Below, in pieces: positions 1 to 9,500 of a stretch of 64,000 nt of DNA. The stretch's first letter is position 1; each line of letters starts with the position of its first letter. This stretch comes from Candidatus Moanabacter tarae. Its GTDB lineage: Bacteria; Verrucomicrobiota; Verrucomicrobiia; Opitutales; UBA2987. Position numbers and translations under genes: made by a program. The DNA is taken from positions 1,927,001 through 1,991,000 of the forward strand of contig CP029803.1 of NCBI GenBank assembly GCA_003226295.1. Reading direction: 5' to 3'. The notes below the pieces were generated by a model. The model was not told the DNA's origin, did no database searches, and saw only the letters and a program-made list of their open reading frames with translations.

Positions 1-211
1 GTAACATCAAATTATGGCACCCCTTACAAGATAAAAGAGCGTTTATTTATGCTACAACTGACCTACACTATTATAGTATCCTAGTCATGGTTCTTTCAAA
101 CTCCTAGTGTATTTCGATTGACTGCAACGGTCCACACGTCGACAAGCCTTTACTAGTTTTCTTTAAGTGAATGAAATCTTGGACCAAGTCTGTAATGCAT
201 TCTTGTAAGGA

Positions 212-2767
212 ATGAACGTTTCGATTATACGGGTTATCAGCTATTCACTAATTGTGCTGATCTTAACCGCAGTCTCTATCGAGCTGGGTGGAGTATTCAT
301 GGGGGCTGGTTTCGAGAATGGAAGGGAACTCGGGTCCAGCGCTCTATCAGTTCCAGCATTCTGGGCTTTCCTTGTTCTACTTTTTCTCACTGTTCTGTTC
401 AGAATTCTTGCACGATACCAATTGCTGTCTCGAGCTGAGCTGCTCTGTGTCCTTTTTGTCGCACTTATGGGTTCACCGATCATGACTGTTGGTTTCTGGC
501 GCTATCTCGTCCCTGGTGTAGCAACATTCCCGCGAGGTGAGAGTTTTGATCACCTCGATGCAATGAACACTAATCTCTGGCCCCATGGCCCCAACCTGAC
601 CGAGGATATCCTCACCCATCCGGAGAAACCCACAGTGGGGAAAGAGGGCCAAGTTCGATGGGAAATCCTCGCGCTATCCGATGAACAGGCTGAGCAGGCA
701 CCAATTATTGAGCAATACGCCAGATCAGAGGTTTCCCATATTCGAGTGAGCTTGCCAGTTTGGCCGGGAAAAGAAGAGGGGGTCATACTCGGACAGCCCT
801 ACCTGCTCACAGTGCTTGCGAAAGCGGAAAGTCTTGGCGCAGAATCCTACTACTATTGTCGTGTCTACCACGATACTGAGATGCATTTCCTCGAAGAGGC
901 ATTCGCCTCAACTGAAGAGGCGGAGAAAACATTTTCGCGCCCTGACGGTTTTCGTCGGGTGGGTACGTATGGGCTCGTGTTCCCGACAACGGTCGAGAAC
1001 TCCATCATCCTTGAAATCGGTCTGCACGGAGAAGGTCGGGTTGTCTTTCGCGATCTACAGTTGCTCAATGTAGCTGCAATCGAGAGTTCGTTTAGGGGCC
1101 GTATGGTAATCAGTGAGAGCGATTTCGCCAAATTATCGAAAAAAGAGCAAACTGGGCTCCTAGTTAAACCGGATCACTTATTTAGTCTAGCTGGAGTACG
1201 CTATTTGCTCACGGCTTATATTCCCTGGAAGGATTGGCTTCGACCCTTGACCTCGTGGGGCGCTTTTTTGGTTTTGATCCTCATAGCAACATTTGCTATT
1301 GCGGTGATTATGCGACGCGAATGGGTAGATAACCAGCGTCTTCCCCTTTCCTTCGCACAGATTCCTCTCTTCTTCCTTGGCGACAAGCGAGGACAAACTT
1401 TCACTGATAGCTTATTACCAGAGGGATGGCAAAACCGTTTTATGTGGGTAGGTTTTGTGGTGGCCTTCATCTGGTGTTTCCTCCGTGGCCTTCACGACAT
1501 TAATTCCGCTATACCCAATTTGGATATCAACTTACGGCTCAACGCTTACATCGACAATCCCTACTTCCAGCGGATGCTAGCCGGGTGCCGTCTCGAAGTC
1601 CTGGCGCTGTACTTGGGATTAGCTATGTTCCTCGAAGTTAATGTCCTATTGAGTCTCATCTTGGGGTTTTTTCTATACAGAGCCCAGTTCCTAGTCGGAG
1701 AATTTTATGGCCTGACATATCATGCAGGCTATCCCTACGTGACTGAGCAGAGACTTTCGGGATATTTAGTTTATTCTGTTTTAATTCTGTTTTTTTCGAG
1801 AAAGTACCTATTCCGCGTTTTCCGATCTGCAATCCGCAGCACAGAAAGGGGCGACGAGGTTCTCTCAAGCAGAAGCGCTCTTCTCCTATTCTTTTTCGCC
1901 GTTTTCGGGATCGCCCTGTGGGCACATATGATTGGTATGCCTCTGGGCGGAGCACTAGTGGTAACTTTGGCTCTCTTAAGCTTCGGTCTTGTCGCTATGA
2001 AGCTTCGCGCTGATTGCGGCGTCCCCTCGAGTGTAATGTTCCCACACCTGATGGTAATTGTAGCGTACACTGGCGGTATGACTGTTTCTGGCACCCAAGG
2101 CGTGATGTTCGCTACTCTCGTCTCCATGATTATCGCATACCACGGATTCCTTTTGATCCCCGGCATACAACTCGAGTTTCTCGAACTTAGCCGTCGTTTT
2201 CGTATCAAGCGCAGCGCCATTCTGACGGTAAATATTGTTGGCGTTCTTGGAGGTTTCCTTATTGGCGGCTGGATCGTCCTTTCCGGTGTCTACGCCAAGG
2301 GAATGGACAGTTTTCCAGATTCGACGGATTATGCGGGAGTCACTGCATGGACTACCCAATACAATAAATATCATTCTGAAGCCACTTTGGAAACTACCCT
2401 GGCAACCGCAGGGAAAGGCGAAGGAACAATTGATCCCGGAACCTGGGCGTTCGCTTATGCTGGAACACTCACTTTTATTGTTACTTTGCTTCGTCAAACA
2501 TTCACCGGCTTCTGGTTCCATCCCGGTGGGATTGTTCTAGGGCCCACTTGGGTCATGTATCATGTTTGGGCCAGTCTATTTGTTGCCTGCGTAATCCGGT
2601 ACGCGGTATTGAAACTTGGTGGCGCTGCCACTGTTCGCGAAAAGCTACTGCCCTTTTCGGCAGGTGTTTTTCTCGCCGCCATAGTCGCCCAAGGTGTTTT
2701 CTTCATCATTAACGTCTTCCTTTTCTACATAGCCGACAGCACCCAGTTGCAATTTGGATTGTTGTAG
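212..2767 (+). CDS. DUF6785/DUF6784-type polytopic membrane protein with extracytoplasmic beta-domain insert
   Basis: 851 residues. Hydrophobic segments lie near 7-30, 48-66, 75-100, 348-366 and then about ten more to the C-terminus, so this is a polytopic inner-membrane protein. The order and character of the helices (for example GFFLYRAQFLVGEFYGL, ADCGVPSSVMFPHL) match the DUF6785/DUF6784 membrane proteins common in Verrucomicrobiota and Planctomycetota, which resemble oligopeptide-transporter folds; no substrate is known. A soluble stretch of roughly 240 residues (105-345) interrupts the first helices; 178-287 reads as alternating beta strands ending in an FRDLQLL motif like CBM4/9-type jelly-roll domains. 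Start ATG 212 directly abuts AAGGA; it is kept because it supplies the first membrane segment. The 211 bases upstream hold no other gene. Function unassigned. Confidence 0.8.
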   Translation: MNVSIIRVISYSLIVLILTAVSIELGGVFMGAGFENGRELGSSALSVPAFWAFLVLLFLTVLFRILARYQLLSRAELLCVLFVALMGSPIMTVGFWRYLVPGVATFPRGESFDHLDAMNTNLWPHGPNLTEDILTHPEKPTVGKEGQVRWEILALSDEQAEQAPIIEQYARSEVSHIRVSLPVWPGKEEGVILGQPYLLTVLAKAESLGAESYYYCRVYHDTEMHFLEEAFASTEEAEKTFSRPDGFRRVGTYGLVFPTTVENSIILEIGLHGEGRVVFRDLQLLNVAAIESSFRGRMVISESDFAKLSKKEQTGLLVKPDHLFSLAGVRYLLTAYIPWKDWLRPLTSWGAFLVLILIATFAIAVIMRREWVDNQRLPLSFAQIPLFFLGDKRGQTFTDSLLPEGWQNRFMWVGFVVAFIWCFLRGLHDINSAIPNLDINLRLNAYIDNPYFQRMLAGCRLEVLALYLGLAMFLEVNVLLSLILGFFLYRAQFLVGEFYGLTYHAGYPYVTEQRLSGYLVYSVLILFFSRKYLFRVFRSAIRSTERGDEVLSSRSALLLFFFAVFGIALWAHMIGMPLGGALVVTLALLSFGLVAMKLRADCGVPSSVMFPHLMVIVAYTGGMTVSGTQGVMFATLVSMIIAYHGFLLIPGIQLEFLELSRRFRIKRSAILTVNIVGVLGGFLIGGWIVLSGVYAKGMDSFPDSTDYAGVTAWTTQYNKYHSEATLETTLATAGKGEGTIDPGTWAFAYAGTLTFIVTLLRQTFTGFWFHPGGIVLGPTWVMYHVWASLFVACVIRYAVLKLGGAATVREKLLPFSAGVFLAAIVAQGVFFIINVFLFYIADSTQLQFGLL

Positions 2768-2845
2768 CCAGCATTCTCTTCTCCCTCTTCTCTATGCTCG
2801 TCGATTTTCAATGCCGAACATCCAGTGCAATCCAAGTGTCAATGA

Positions 2846-4231
2846 ATGCCGAAAGGGACCACTCTTTTTTTGCAATTTAAGTTAAGAATGAGGATGAGAA
2901 GAATTCTGGAAAGACATAATCCCGTTTGCATTCTCGGAGCCGGAATGACTGGGCTGGCGGCTGGGCTGGCTTCTGGATTTCCAGTCTTTGAGGCAGAAAA
3001 GACGACGGGGGGGATCTGTTCTTCGTACTATATGCGTCCCAGAGGGAAGAAACGCCTTCAAGCTAAACCTAAGGATGAAGTTGCCTATCGGTTTGAAATC
3101 GGAGGTGGTCATTGGATTTTTGGAGCAGACCCTCTGGTTCTTCGTCTCATTCGCTCCATCAGCCCGATAAAATCCTATTCCCGAAAGGCCTCCATCTATC
3201 TTCCGGATCAAGGGCTATTAGTGCCTTATCCACTTCAGAATCACTTGGGTTATCTTGGTTCAAAATTAGCCTCCAAAGCACTCCAGGAGATGGAAAGAAC
3301 TTCTCCCTGCAATAACCAGAAAGTGGAAACTATGGCAGATTGGTTGCATCTGAACTTGGGGCCAACTCTATGCGAGCTATTCTTTGATCCATTCCACTAT
3401 CTCTACACAGCCGGACTGTGTAAAAAGATCGCTCCTCAGGATGCCTACAAGTCCCCGGTGGACATCCGGCTCGTCCGGCAGGGCGCATCTGCTCAAGTCC
3501 CGCCCGTCGGATATAACGCTACTTATATTTACCCCAAAGGAGGCCTTGACGTATTAGCCCGAGAGATGGCCGCCAGAAGTGAGATTTACTACAACCATCG
3601 AGTTGAGAGTATTGATCTAGAGCGCAAGGAAGTGCATTTTACAGAATCTCGCCCGATCAGCTATGGTCGATTGCTTTCAACTCTTCCCCTAAATAGGATG
3701 CTCCAGTTAACTGGTCTTAAGACAGAACAAAAACCCAATCCTTCCCCATCTGTTCTCGTCCTCAATATAGGAGCCACAAAAGGTCCAGAAACCCCACAGG
3801 ACCACTGGGTTTATATCCCCAAAAGCCAAGCCCAATTTCATCGGGTTGGGTTTTACAGTAATGTGGATAGCTCGTTTCTTCCAGCCCCAGATCGTACAAC
3901 CAAAAATAAAGTCAGTGTCTACGTCGAAAAGGCTTTTCCCCAGGGTCAAAAACCAACGGAATTCGAGATCGAGGTTTTGGGCCACGCTGTCGTTAAGGAA
4001 CTCCAGGATTGGGGTTGGATTTCAGATGTAGAAGTGTTGGACCCCACCTGGATTGATGTGGCCTATACCTGGTCCTGGCCGAACTCAAAGTGGAAAGAGG
4101 AAGCATTAGAAATCCTCGATCAGCATAACATCCTCCAGGTAGGCCGTTATGCCCGATGGGTGTTCCAGGGTATTGCAGATTCTATTCGGGATGGTCTTAT
4201 TGCCGGAACAACGTTACGAGTGGAGGTATGA
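2846..4231 (+). CDS. FAD-dependent oxidoreductase, UDP-galactopyranose-mutase/protoporphyrinogen-oxidase-like
   Basis: 461 residues if ATG 2846 is used; ATGs at 2888 and 2894 (MRMRRILER) are as likely, since the first 14 residues look like non-conserved leader. The N-terminus carries the dinucleotide-binding turn ILGAGMTGLAAG, followed by an acidic residue and the GGICSS motif typical of amine-oxidase-like and UDP-galactopyranose-mutase flavoproteins. GGGHWIFGAD and LVPYPLQN recall the substrate region of mutase-like members. The C-terminus (GRYARWVFQGIADSIRDG) has the usual second FAD contact. It sits 45 bp before a GlfT-like glycosyltransferase, which favours a role in making a sugar nucleotide for surface glycan. 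Which sugar cannot be told from sequence. Confidence 0.75.
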   Translation: MPKGTTLFLQFKLRMRMRRILERHNPVCILGAGMTGLAAGLASGFPVFEAEKTTGGICSSYYMRPRGKKRLQAKPKDEVAYRFEIGGGHWIFGADPLVLRLIRSISPIKSYSRKASIYLPDQGLLVPYPLQNHLGYLGSKLASKALQEMERTSPCNNQKVETMADWLHLNLGPTLCELFFDPFHYLYTAGLCKKIAPQDAYKSPVDIRLVRQGASAQVPPVGYNATYIYPKGGLDVLAREMAARSEIYYNHRVESIDLERKEVHFTESRPISYGRLLSTLPLNRMLQLTGLKTEQKPNPSPSVLVLNIGATKGPETPQDHWVYIPKSQAQFHRVGFYSNVDSSFLPAPDRTTKNKVSVYVEKAFPQGQKPTEFEIEVLGHAVVKELQDWGWISDVEVLDPTWIDVAYTWSWPNSKWKEEALEILDQHNILQVGRYARWVFQGIADSIRDGLIAGTTLRVEV

Positions 4232-4276
4232 AATCTTGTCACTTCTTCGAAATAACCCCGAAAGTAAATCGTAGTA

Positions 4277-5197
4277 ATGAACCCTCGCCAACTCCACATT
4301 GCAGCGGTCGTCGTCACCTATAATCGCAAAAACCTCCTACGCGAATGCCTGAACGCATTGTGTTGCCAAACCAGGTCATTGGAAAGGATCATTGTCGTCG
4401 ACAATGCGAGCACGGATGGTACGGGAGAGATGGCCCCTTCGGAATTTCCTTTCGCGCGGCACGTTTTACTTCCGGAAAACATCGGGGGAGCTGGCGGTTT
4501 TCATGAAGGCATGAAGTTAGCCAACGACCTAGGGTATGATTGGGTCTGGCTCATGGATGATGACGCCAAACCCGATTCCGACGCTCTAAACGCATTGCTT
4601 CAGCCCGATCTTTTGCAGGACCCAAGCATCTATGCCCTGACCTCTACCGTGTTAAATCCCGACAGGAGCATAAGTCTCATCGACAGGCGCTTGCTCCGAC
4701 CCCCAATGCAAACCCCAAAACCAATTGCCCAAAACTTCTACACAAAAAATAAGGAATTCGAGCTTGATCTCGCCACTTTTGTGGGAGTGCTTGTAAGCCG
4801 CCGCGCCATCGTTAAGGTCGGGCTCCCCCTGAAGGAATTCTTTATATATAGCGACGATTTCGAGTATTCACTACGAATCCGAGCAAACGGTGGAAGAATC
4901 CTTAACATCCCAACAAGCCGGATTGTGCATAATAGTGGGCAAAAACACGACAAGAGCCTATTCACAGCCCCTCTCTCTTGGAGATCCTACTATCTGCGAA
5001 GAAATCTTATTTTCACATACAAAAAATACGGATTTTTCGGTTTAATGTCCTATATCAGACTAATCCTGAAAACAGCTCGAACACAAATTGGTATTCTACT
5101 GTGGCGTAAACAGAAATTGGGAAGCACCAAACTCCTTTGGTCCGCAATTATTCACGGTCTAACGGGCAGGTTGGGGAAGTCAGTCACCCCACCGTAG
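4277..5197 (+). CDS. Family 2 glycosyltransferase, galactofuranosyltransferase (GlfT)-like
   Basis: 306 residues. The GT-A fold is clear: VVVTYNRKNLL near the N-terminus, IIVVDNASTDGT at 38-49, GGAGGFHEG at 70-78 and the metal-binding triplet DDD at 94-96 within WLMDDDAKP. The NRK, GGAGGF and WLMDDDA signatures are those of GlfT/rhamnosyltransferase-like GT2 enzymes, which transfer a sugar from a nucleotide donor to a growing glycan on the cytoplasmic side. A basic, aromatic C-terminal tail (YYLRRNLIFTYKKYG) may touch the membrane. It follows the mutase-like flavoprotein by 45 bp and probably shares its transcript. Donor is inferred, not shown. Confidence 0.85.
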   Translation: MNPRQLHIAAVVVTYNRKNLLRECLNALCCQTRSLERIIVVDNASTDGTGEMAPSEFPFARHVLLPENIGGAGGFHEGMKLANDLGYDWVWLMDDDAKPDSDALNALLQPDLLQDPSIYALTSTVLNPDRSISLIDRRLLRPPMQTPKPIAQNFYTKNKEFELDLATFVGVLVSRRAIVKVGLPLKEFFIYSDDFEYSLRIRANGGRILNIPTSRIVHNSGQKHDKSLFTAPLSWRSYYLRRNLIFTYKKYGFFGLMSYIRLILKTARTQIGILLWRKQKLGSTKLLWSAIIHGLTGRLGKSVTPP

Positions 5198-5412
5198 TCT
5201 ATGGATCTGTCGATTCAGATTGTCTGCTCGCGATCTTCAAACAATTTATTCGGTGTACGTTCTTGCCCGAACGCTAGATTTAGTAATAAGCAACCCTTCA
5301 GCAACAAATCAGCGGAGGACCGTATCAGTCCCCAAAGAACATCCAAACTAATAGATCCACTGGTTGACCCTCCAGGGCATTCCTACTAGTCACAACCGTT
5401 TAGAGAAATAAA

Positions 5413-5435
5413 TCTCGATGCTTTTATCATCGAGA
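5413..5435 (+). promoter_or_regulatory. Perfect 8-bp stem-loop in the leader of the sulfotransferase-like gene
   Basis: TCTCGATG (5413-5420) pairs perfectly with CATCGAGA (5428-5435) around a seven-base loop, CTTTTAT. It ends 25 bp before ATG 5461 and lies 215 bp past the upstream glycosyltransferase. No T tract follows, so a classical intrinsic terminator is unlikely. It may be a leader hairpin or an operator dyad. The rest of 5198-5460 shows no gene. Confidence 0.4.
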
Positions 5436-5460
5436 CACCGCGATTGGCAGACACCACACA

Positions 5461-6294
5461 ATGCTAAGCCGATTATATAGCCGTCTCCGGAACAGCTCGT
5501 CCAAATTTATTGAGTCCGATTTAGACTATAATCGATTTCGTAATGGCAAGCACATATTCATCTTTGGAGTCTTGGGAAGGTGTTCAACAACAGCTCTCCA
5601 ACGCATTCTCAATTCTAGCGAAGAGATTACAGTCTCGGGGGAAAGCAAAGGAATCGTTGCACAGCTCCTTTATACTTTGAAATCTTTAAGCCTTTTCCAT
5701 GACCAGTTTCGAGACAACTATGAAAGATTCGAGAAATGCTTCGCGAAAAAAAAACACACCCGGATCTACCCAATGGCCCTAAACACCGAGGAATGTTCAG
5801 ATTCGGTAAAACATTCCATAGTCGCCCTATTGAAACCTTTGCATGGAGGATTGCGATTCGGATTTAAGGACATCGAGGTCGGCTCAGAAGATACTCTTGA
5901 ATCTCTATTACAGTTATTCCCAAAAAGTAAGTTTGTGTTCCTGTTTCGCGAACCGGGATCGCAATTCCAATCGGTCCAAGCTCAGGCTTACTGGGACTAT
6001 TCTAAATCGATTGTTTCATTCATTGAAAAATATGTCTCTCTCTCCGATCTATATATCCAGTTTCACAAGAAAAACAGAACCGGGATCTTTCTTGAAAACA
6101 CAAGCCTACATGATCCGAAAAAGGTCGACCTTCTGCTAAGGAAACTGTCGATCTCAAGTTACGACAAGACCCTAATTGGAGACAACCTATTCTCCACTAA
6201 AAACAAGATCGTCGACGTTCGGAGAGACTCCGAAATCGGGAATTCTGAAGCGTTCAAAGCCTATCTTCGCCTGAGAGAACTCTCAAGTTGTTGA
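5461..6294 (+). CDS. Sulfotransferase-like protein (PAPS-type P-loop fold)
   Basis: 277 residues. The region HIFIFGVLGRCSTTALQRIL (31-50) has the form of the 5'-phosphosulfate loop of PAPS sulfotransferases, with CSTT in place of the more usual SGTT. FVFLFREPGSQFQSV around 160-175 matches the 3'-phosphate-binding RxPxxxxxS element. No signal peptide is visible, so it should act in the cytoplasm, moving sulfate from PAPS to a glycan or other acceptor. It follows the mutase-like and GlfT-like genes on the same strand after 263 bp, which suggests a sulfated surface sugar. The acceptor is unknown and the C-terminal third is not conserved in a way I recognise. Confidence 0.65.
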   Translation: MLSRLYSRLRNSSSKFIESDLDYNRFRNGKHIFIFGVLGRCSTTALQRILNSSEEITVSGESKGIVAQLLYTLKSLSLFHDQFRDNYERFEKCFAKKKHTRIYPMALNTEECSDSVKHSIVALLKPLHGGLRFGFKDIEVGSEDTLESLLQLFPKSKFVFLFREPGSQFQSVQAQAYWDYSKSIVSFIEKYVSLSDLYIQFHKKNRTGIFLENTSLHDPKKVDLLLRKLSISSYDKTLIGDNLFSTKNKIVDVRRDSEIGNSEAFKAYLRLRELSSC

Positions 6295-6582
6295 TATCTG
6301 AAAATGGCCCTCTGATCGGGTAATTATCACACTCCCAAAGGGATAATCTCTAATCCCTATCCGAAAACTACCTCCGAAGGTCATACAACACCTTACGGCT
6401 ATCACTTCCCCTACGACTGCTCCATTTTTTCTTTTTAATCCCCGATCGCATCGAATCTGGGTCTCTTCTAGACAACCCTTATTCATTCTTATCTCCAACC
6501 ATATTTGTCCGTGTCGAAGAGTTATGGCCCTACACTTTTAATGGGTATTGTAATTTTCTGATAATAGAACAACCATGCTGAC

Positions 6583-9500
6583 ATGGCGATAATAGAGCAG
6601 GAGCCTAGGTATTTCTGTCGGACGATCGGTAAAAAAGGTGGATCACTTGGACCGGTCCTCCGCCAGTTATGTTTCCTAGTGATTCTTTTCATGGTCGGAC
6701 ATGTAGCATTCGCCCGAGACGATACGCCGGGCGGCCAACCAAACGAGCCACCACCAGTACCTGAGACAGACGATCCGACAATAGACGGATGGGATTCAGA
6801 AGTCTTTGCCGAACTCGCAAATAAGCAGTTAAAGCGTATTGGAGAACTGATACTTGACCCATCAAAAATAGGCCAGTCGGATTTTAAGACTCTCGCAGCA
6901 CCTGGATTCTCATCCACAAACCTGCTCCCACAGAATCTTGAGACAGGATTTGAAGATCGCGCCATCACAGTAAAGTTCTGGTTAGGCTCTGCGGAAAATG
7001 TTCAAGACAACAAACCTCATCAAGGTGCTGAGGGCCTGGCTAATGTCCTTGCAGATCTTGTGACCCCTTTCGAAGGGGCTTCTGACATCCGCTTCGAGGT
7101 AAAGATCTTTCGGGTCCAAAAGCACGATAACGGGGAAACAACCACCGAACAATACTTTACGCTTAGCGGACTTCGTGAGACAGGCTCTCTCGAACAACAC
7201 TCGACTTGGATATGCCGATGGACGCAGGGCAAAGAATCCCAACCACCACTCCTAAAATCCATCACTCTGACAGAGTATGAGCAGACACAAGTCGATTCCA
7301 ATATGCAGGTTTTATTTTCCGACTGTACCGCGTCCGTGGTGGGCCAGAATGACGACTTTAACTCCCAAATGTCACGTGGTACATTCGACTGGTCAGCTCT
7401 TATTGAAGCTACGATGGCGATCGATATTCCCGCCTACCAAGGGCTTGCTGTCGGTGATGTCAACGGAGATGGATTGGATGATGTGTATTTCTGTCAAAAC
7501 GGTGGACTTCCGAATCGACTGTTGATACAAAACGTCGACGGCACAGCCAGCGACCGATCGAAGTGGGCGGGCGTCGACTGGTTGGATCGAACTCGTTGTG
7601 CTCTCTTCGTCGACCTGGACAATGATGGCGACGAAGACCTCGTCTTGGGTATGCGCTCCGGTCTGATGTTTTTATCCAACAACGGGCATGGGCGTTTTGA
7701 ACGGAAAACAATGATTAAGGAGGCGGAGCAAGCATTTGGATTAGCAGCCGCCGACTACGACCTTGATGGAGATCTCGACGTCTACGTTAGCCGCTATATG
7801 CGGCCCGGTCTAACCTGGGATGTACCAAATCCCGTCCCGTACCACGACGCTAACAATGGACCTAGAAACTTGTTGTTGCGAAATGATGACGATTGGGAAT
7901 TTACAAATGCCACGGTTGAGACTGGGCTAGATGTTGACAATCAAAGATGGACTCTCGCCTCCAGCTGGGAGGACTATGACCAAGATGGAGATCCCGACCT
8001 TTACGTAGCCAATGATTTTGGCCGCAACTGTCTCTATCGCAACGACGGGGGACAATTTAAAAATGTCGCGGCTGAGTCCGGAATCGAAGACATGGCTTCA
8101 GGTATGTCGACTGATTGGGGTGATTTTAACCGCGACGGATGGATGGATCTTTATATCGGAAATATGTGGTCTTCCGCCGGCGGACGGATCACCTTTCACC
8201 CCCAATTCCAGCCAGGATCCAACCGATCGACTAAGGTTAAACTCCAGCGTCTCGCCCGAGGAAACAGTCTTTTTTCCAACAATGGGGACGGTACTTTTTC
8301 CGATGTCAGCGTCGCTTATGGAGTTACCATGGGGCGTTGGGCTTGGAGTTCCGTATTTTCAGATGTCAATAATGACGGATGGGAGGATCTTATTATTGCC
8401 AATGGCTTTGTTAGTGCTCCAGATAGTGGAGATTTGTGAAGTTTCTTTTGGCGGCAGGTCGTGTCGCGGTCACCACCTACACCAGTCGGAATAGATTCAG
8501 CAAGTGATTATGTCGAGGCATTCCAAACGCTCTACCGCATGCTGGCAGAAGGTCGCTCATTTAGCGGTTACGAGCGAAATTGTGTCTTCCTTAATACAGA
8601 GGGACGGAAGTTCGCAAACATCTCGGCGACGAGCGGGTTAGACTTCATTGACGACGGGCGCGGTGTAGCAACCGTTGATTGGGACTCTGATGGAGACTTG
8701 GACCTCTGGATTTCCAATCGTACGGCTCCACTGGTGCGTTTTGTACGCAACGACACACCGTCGACGAATCACTATCTGGCCGTTCGTCTAATCGGTAAAC
8801 ACGTTAACCGTGATGCGATCGGCGCACGCGTCGCAATTCATATGGACAACGAGCAAAAAGAGCCCACCAGGCTCGTTAAGACTCTTTCCGCAGGTAGCGG
8901 ATTTGTCGCCCAATCTAGTAAATGGTTGCATTTCGGTCTGGGCTCGAGATCCGATATCGACCGTTTGGTAGTCCACTGGCCGGGCGGGTTAGAAGAAACT
9001 TTCACTTCCATCGAAGCAGATCGGCGCTACACAATTGTGGAAGGAAGCAGCCGGGCAGAATTATTATCTGCGCCAGCTAGAAGGGTAAATCTAACTGCTT
9101 CCAGCATTGATCCCTCAGCCCCCAGCACCGTAGGCCGTATCTTCCTCCCAATGGGGCCTGATGCACCAATATTATCTTATCAAGATTGGAATGGGAACAA
9201 TTATTCGATTGGGAAGACCTTCAACAGCCCTTTGCTGATAAACCTTTGGGCAAGCTGGTGTGTGCCCTGCCACGCGGAACTTAACGATCTAACCGAAAAT
9301 GAAGACCGACTTAGAAAGGCTGGATTAGAAATACTTGCTTTGAGTGTGGACGGTCTGGATGAAAACAAAGCTACAAAACCCTCGGACGCCCGAAAACATC
9401 TAGAGCGGATTGGATTCCCGTTTCCCAGAGGGCTCGCTACACCAAGCATGTTAAACAAGTTTCAAATCCTCCTCGACACGATTTTCTATCGAGTAATCCC

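Noticed and set aside
1771-2220. Minus-strand frame of 149 codons inside the first gene
   Set aside because: It is the antisense shadow of a clear membrane protein.
5201-5389. 62-codon open frame after the glycosyltransferase
   Set aside because: Polar, low-information sequence with no ribosome site or relation to known proteins.
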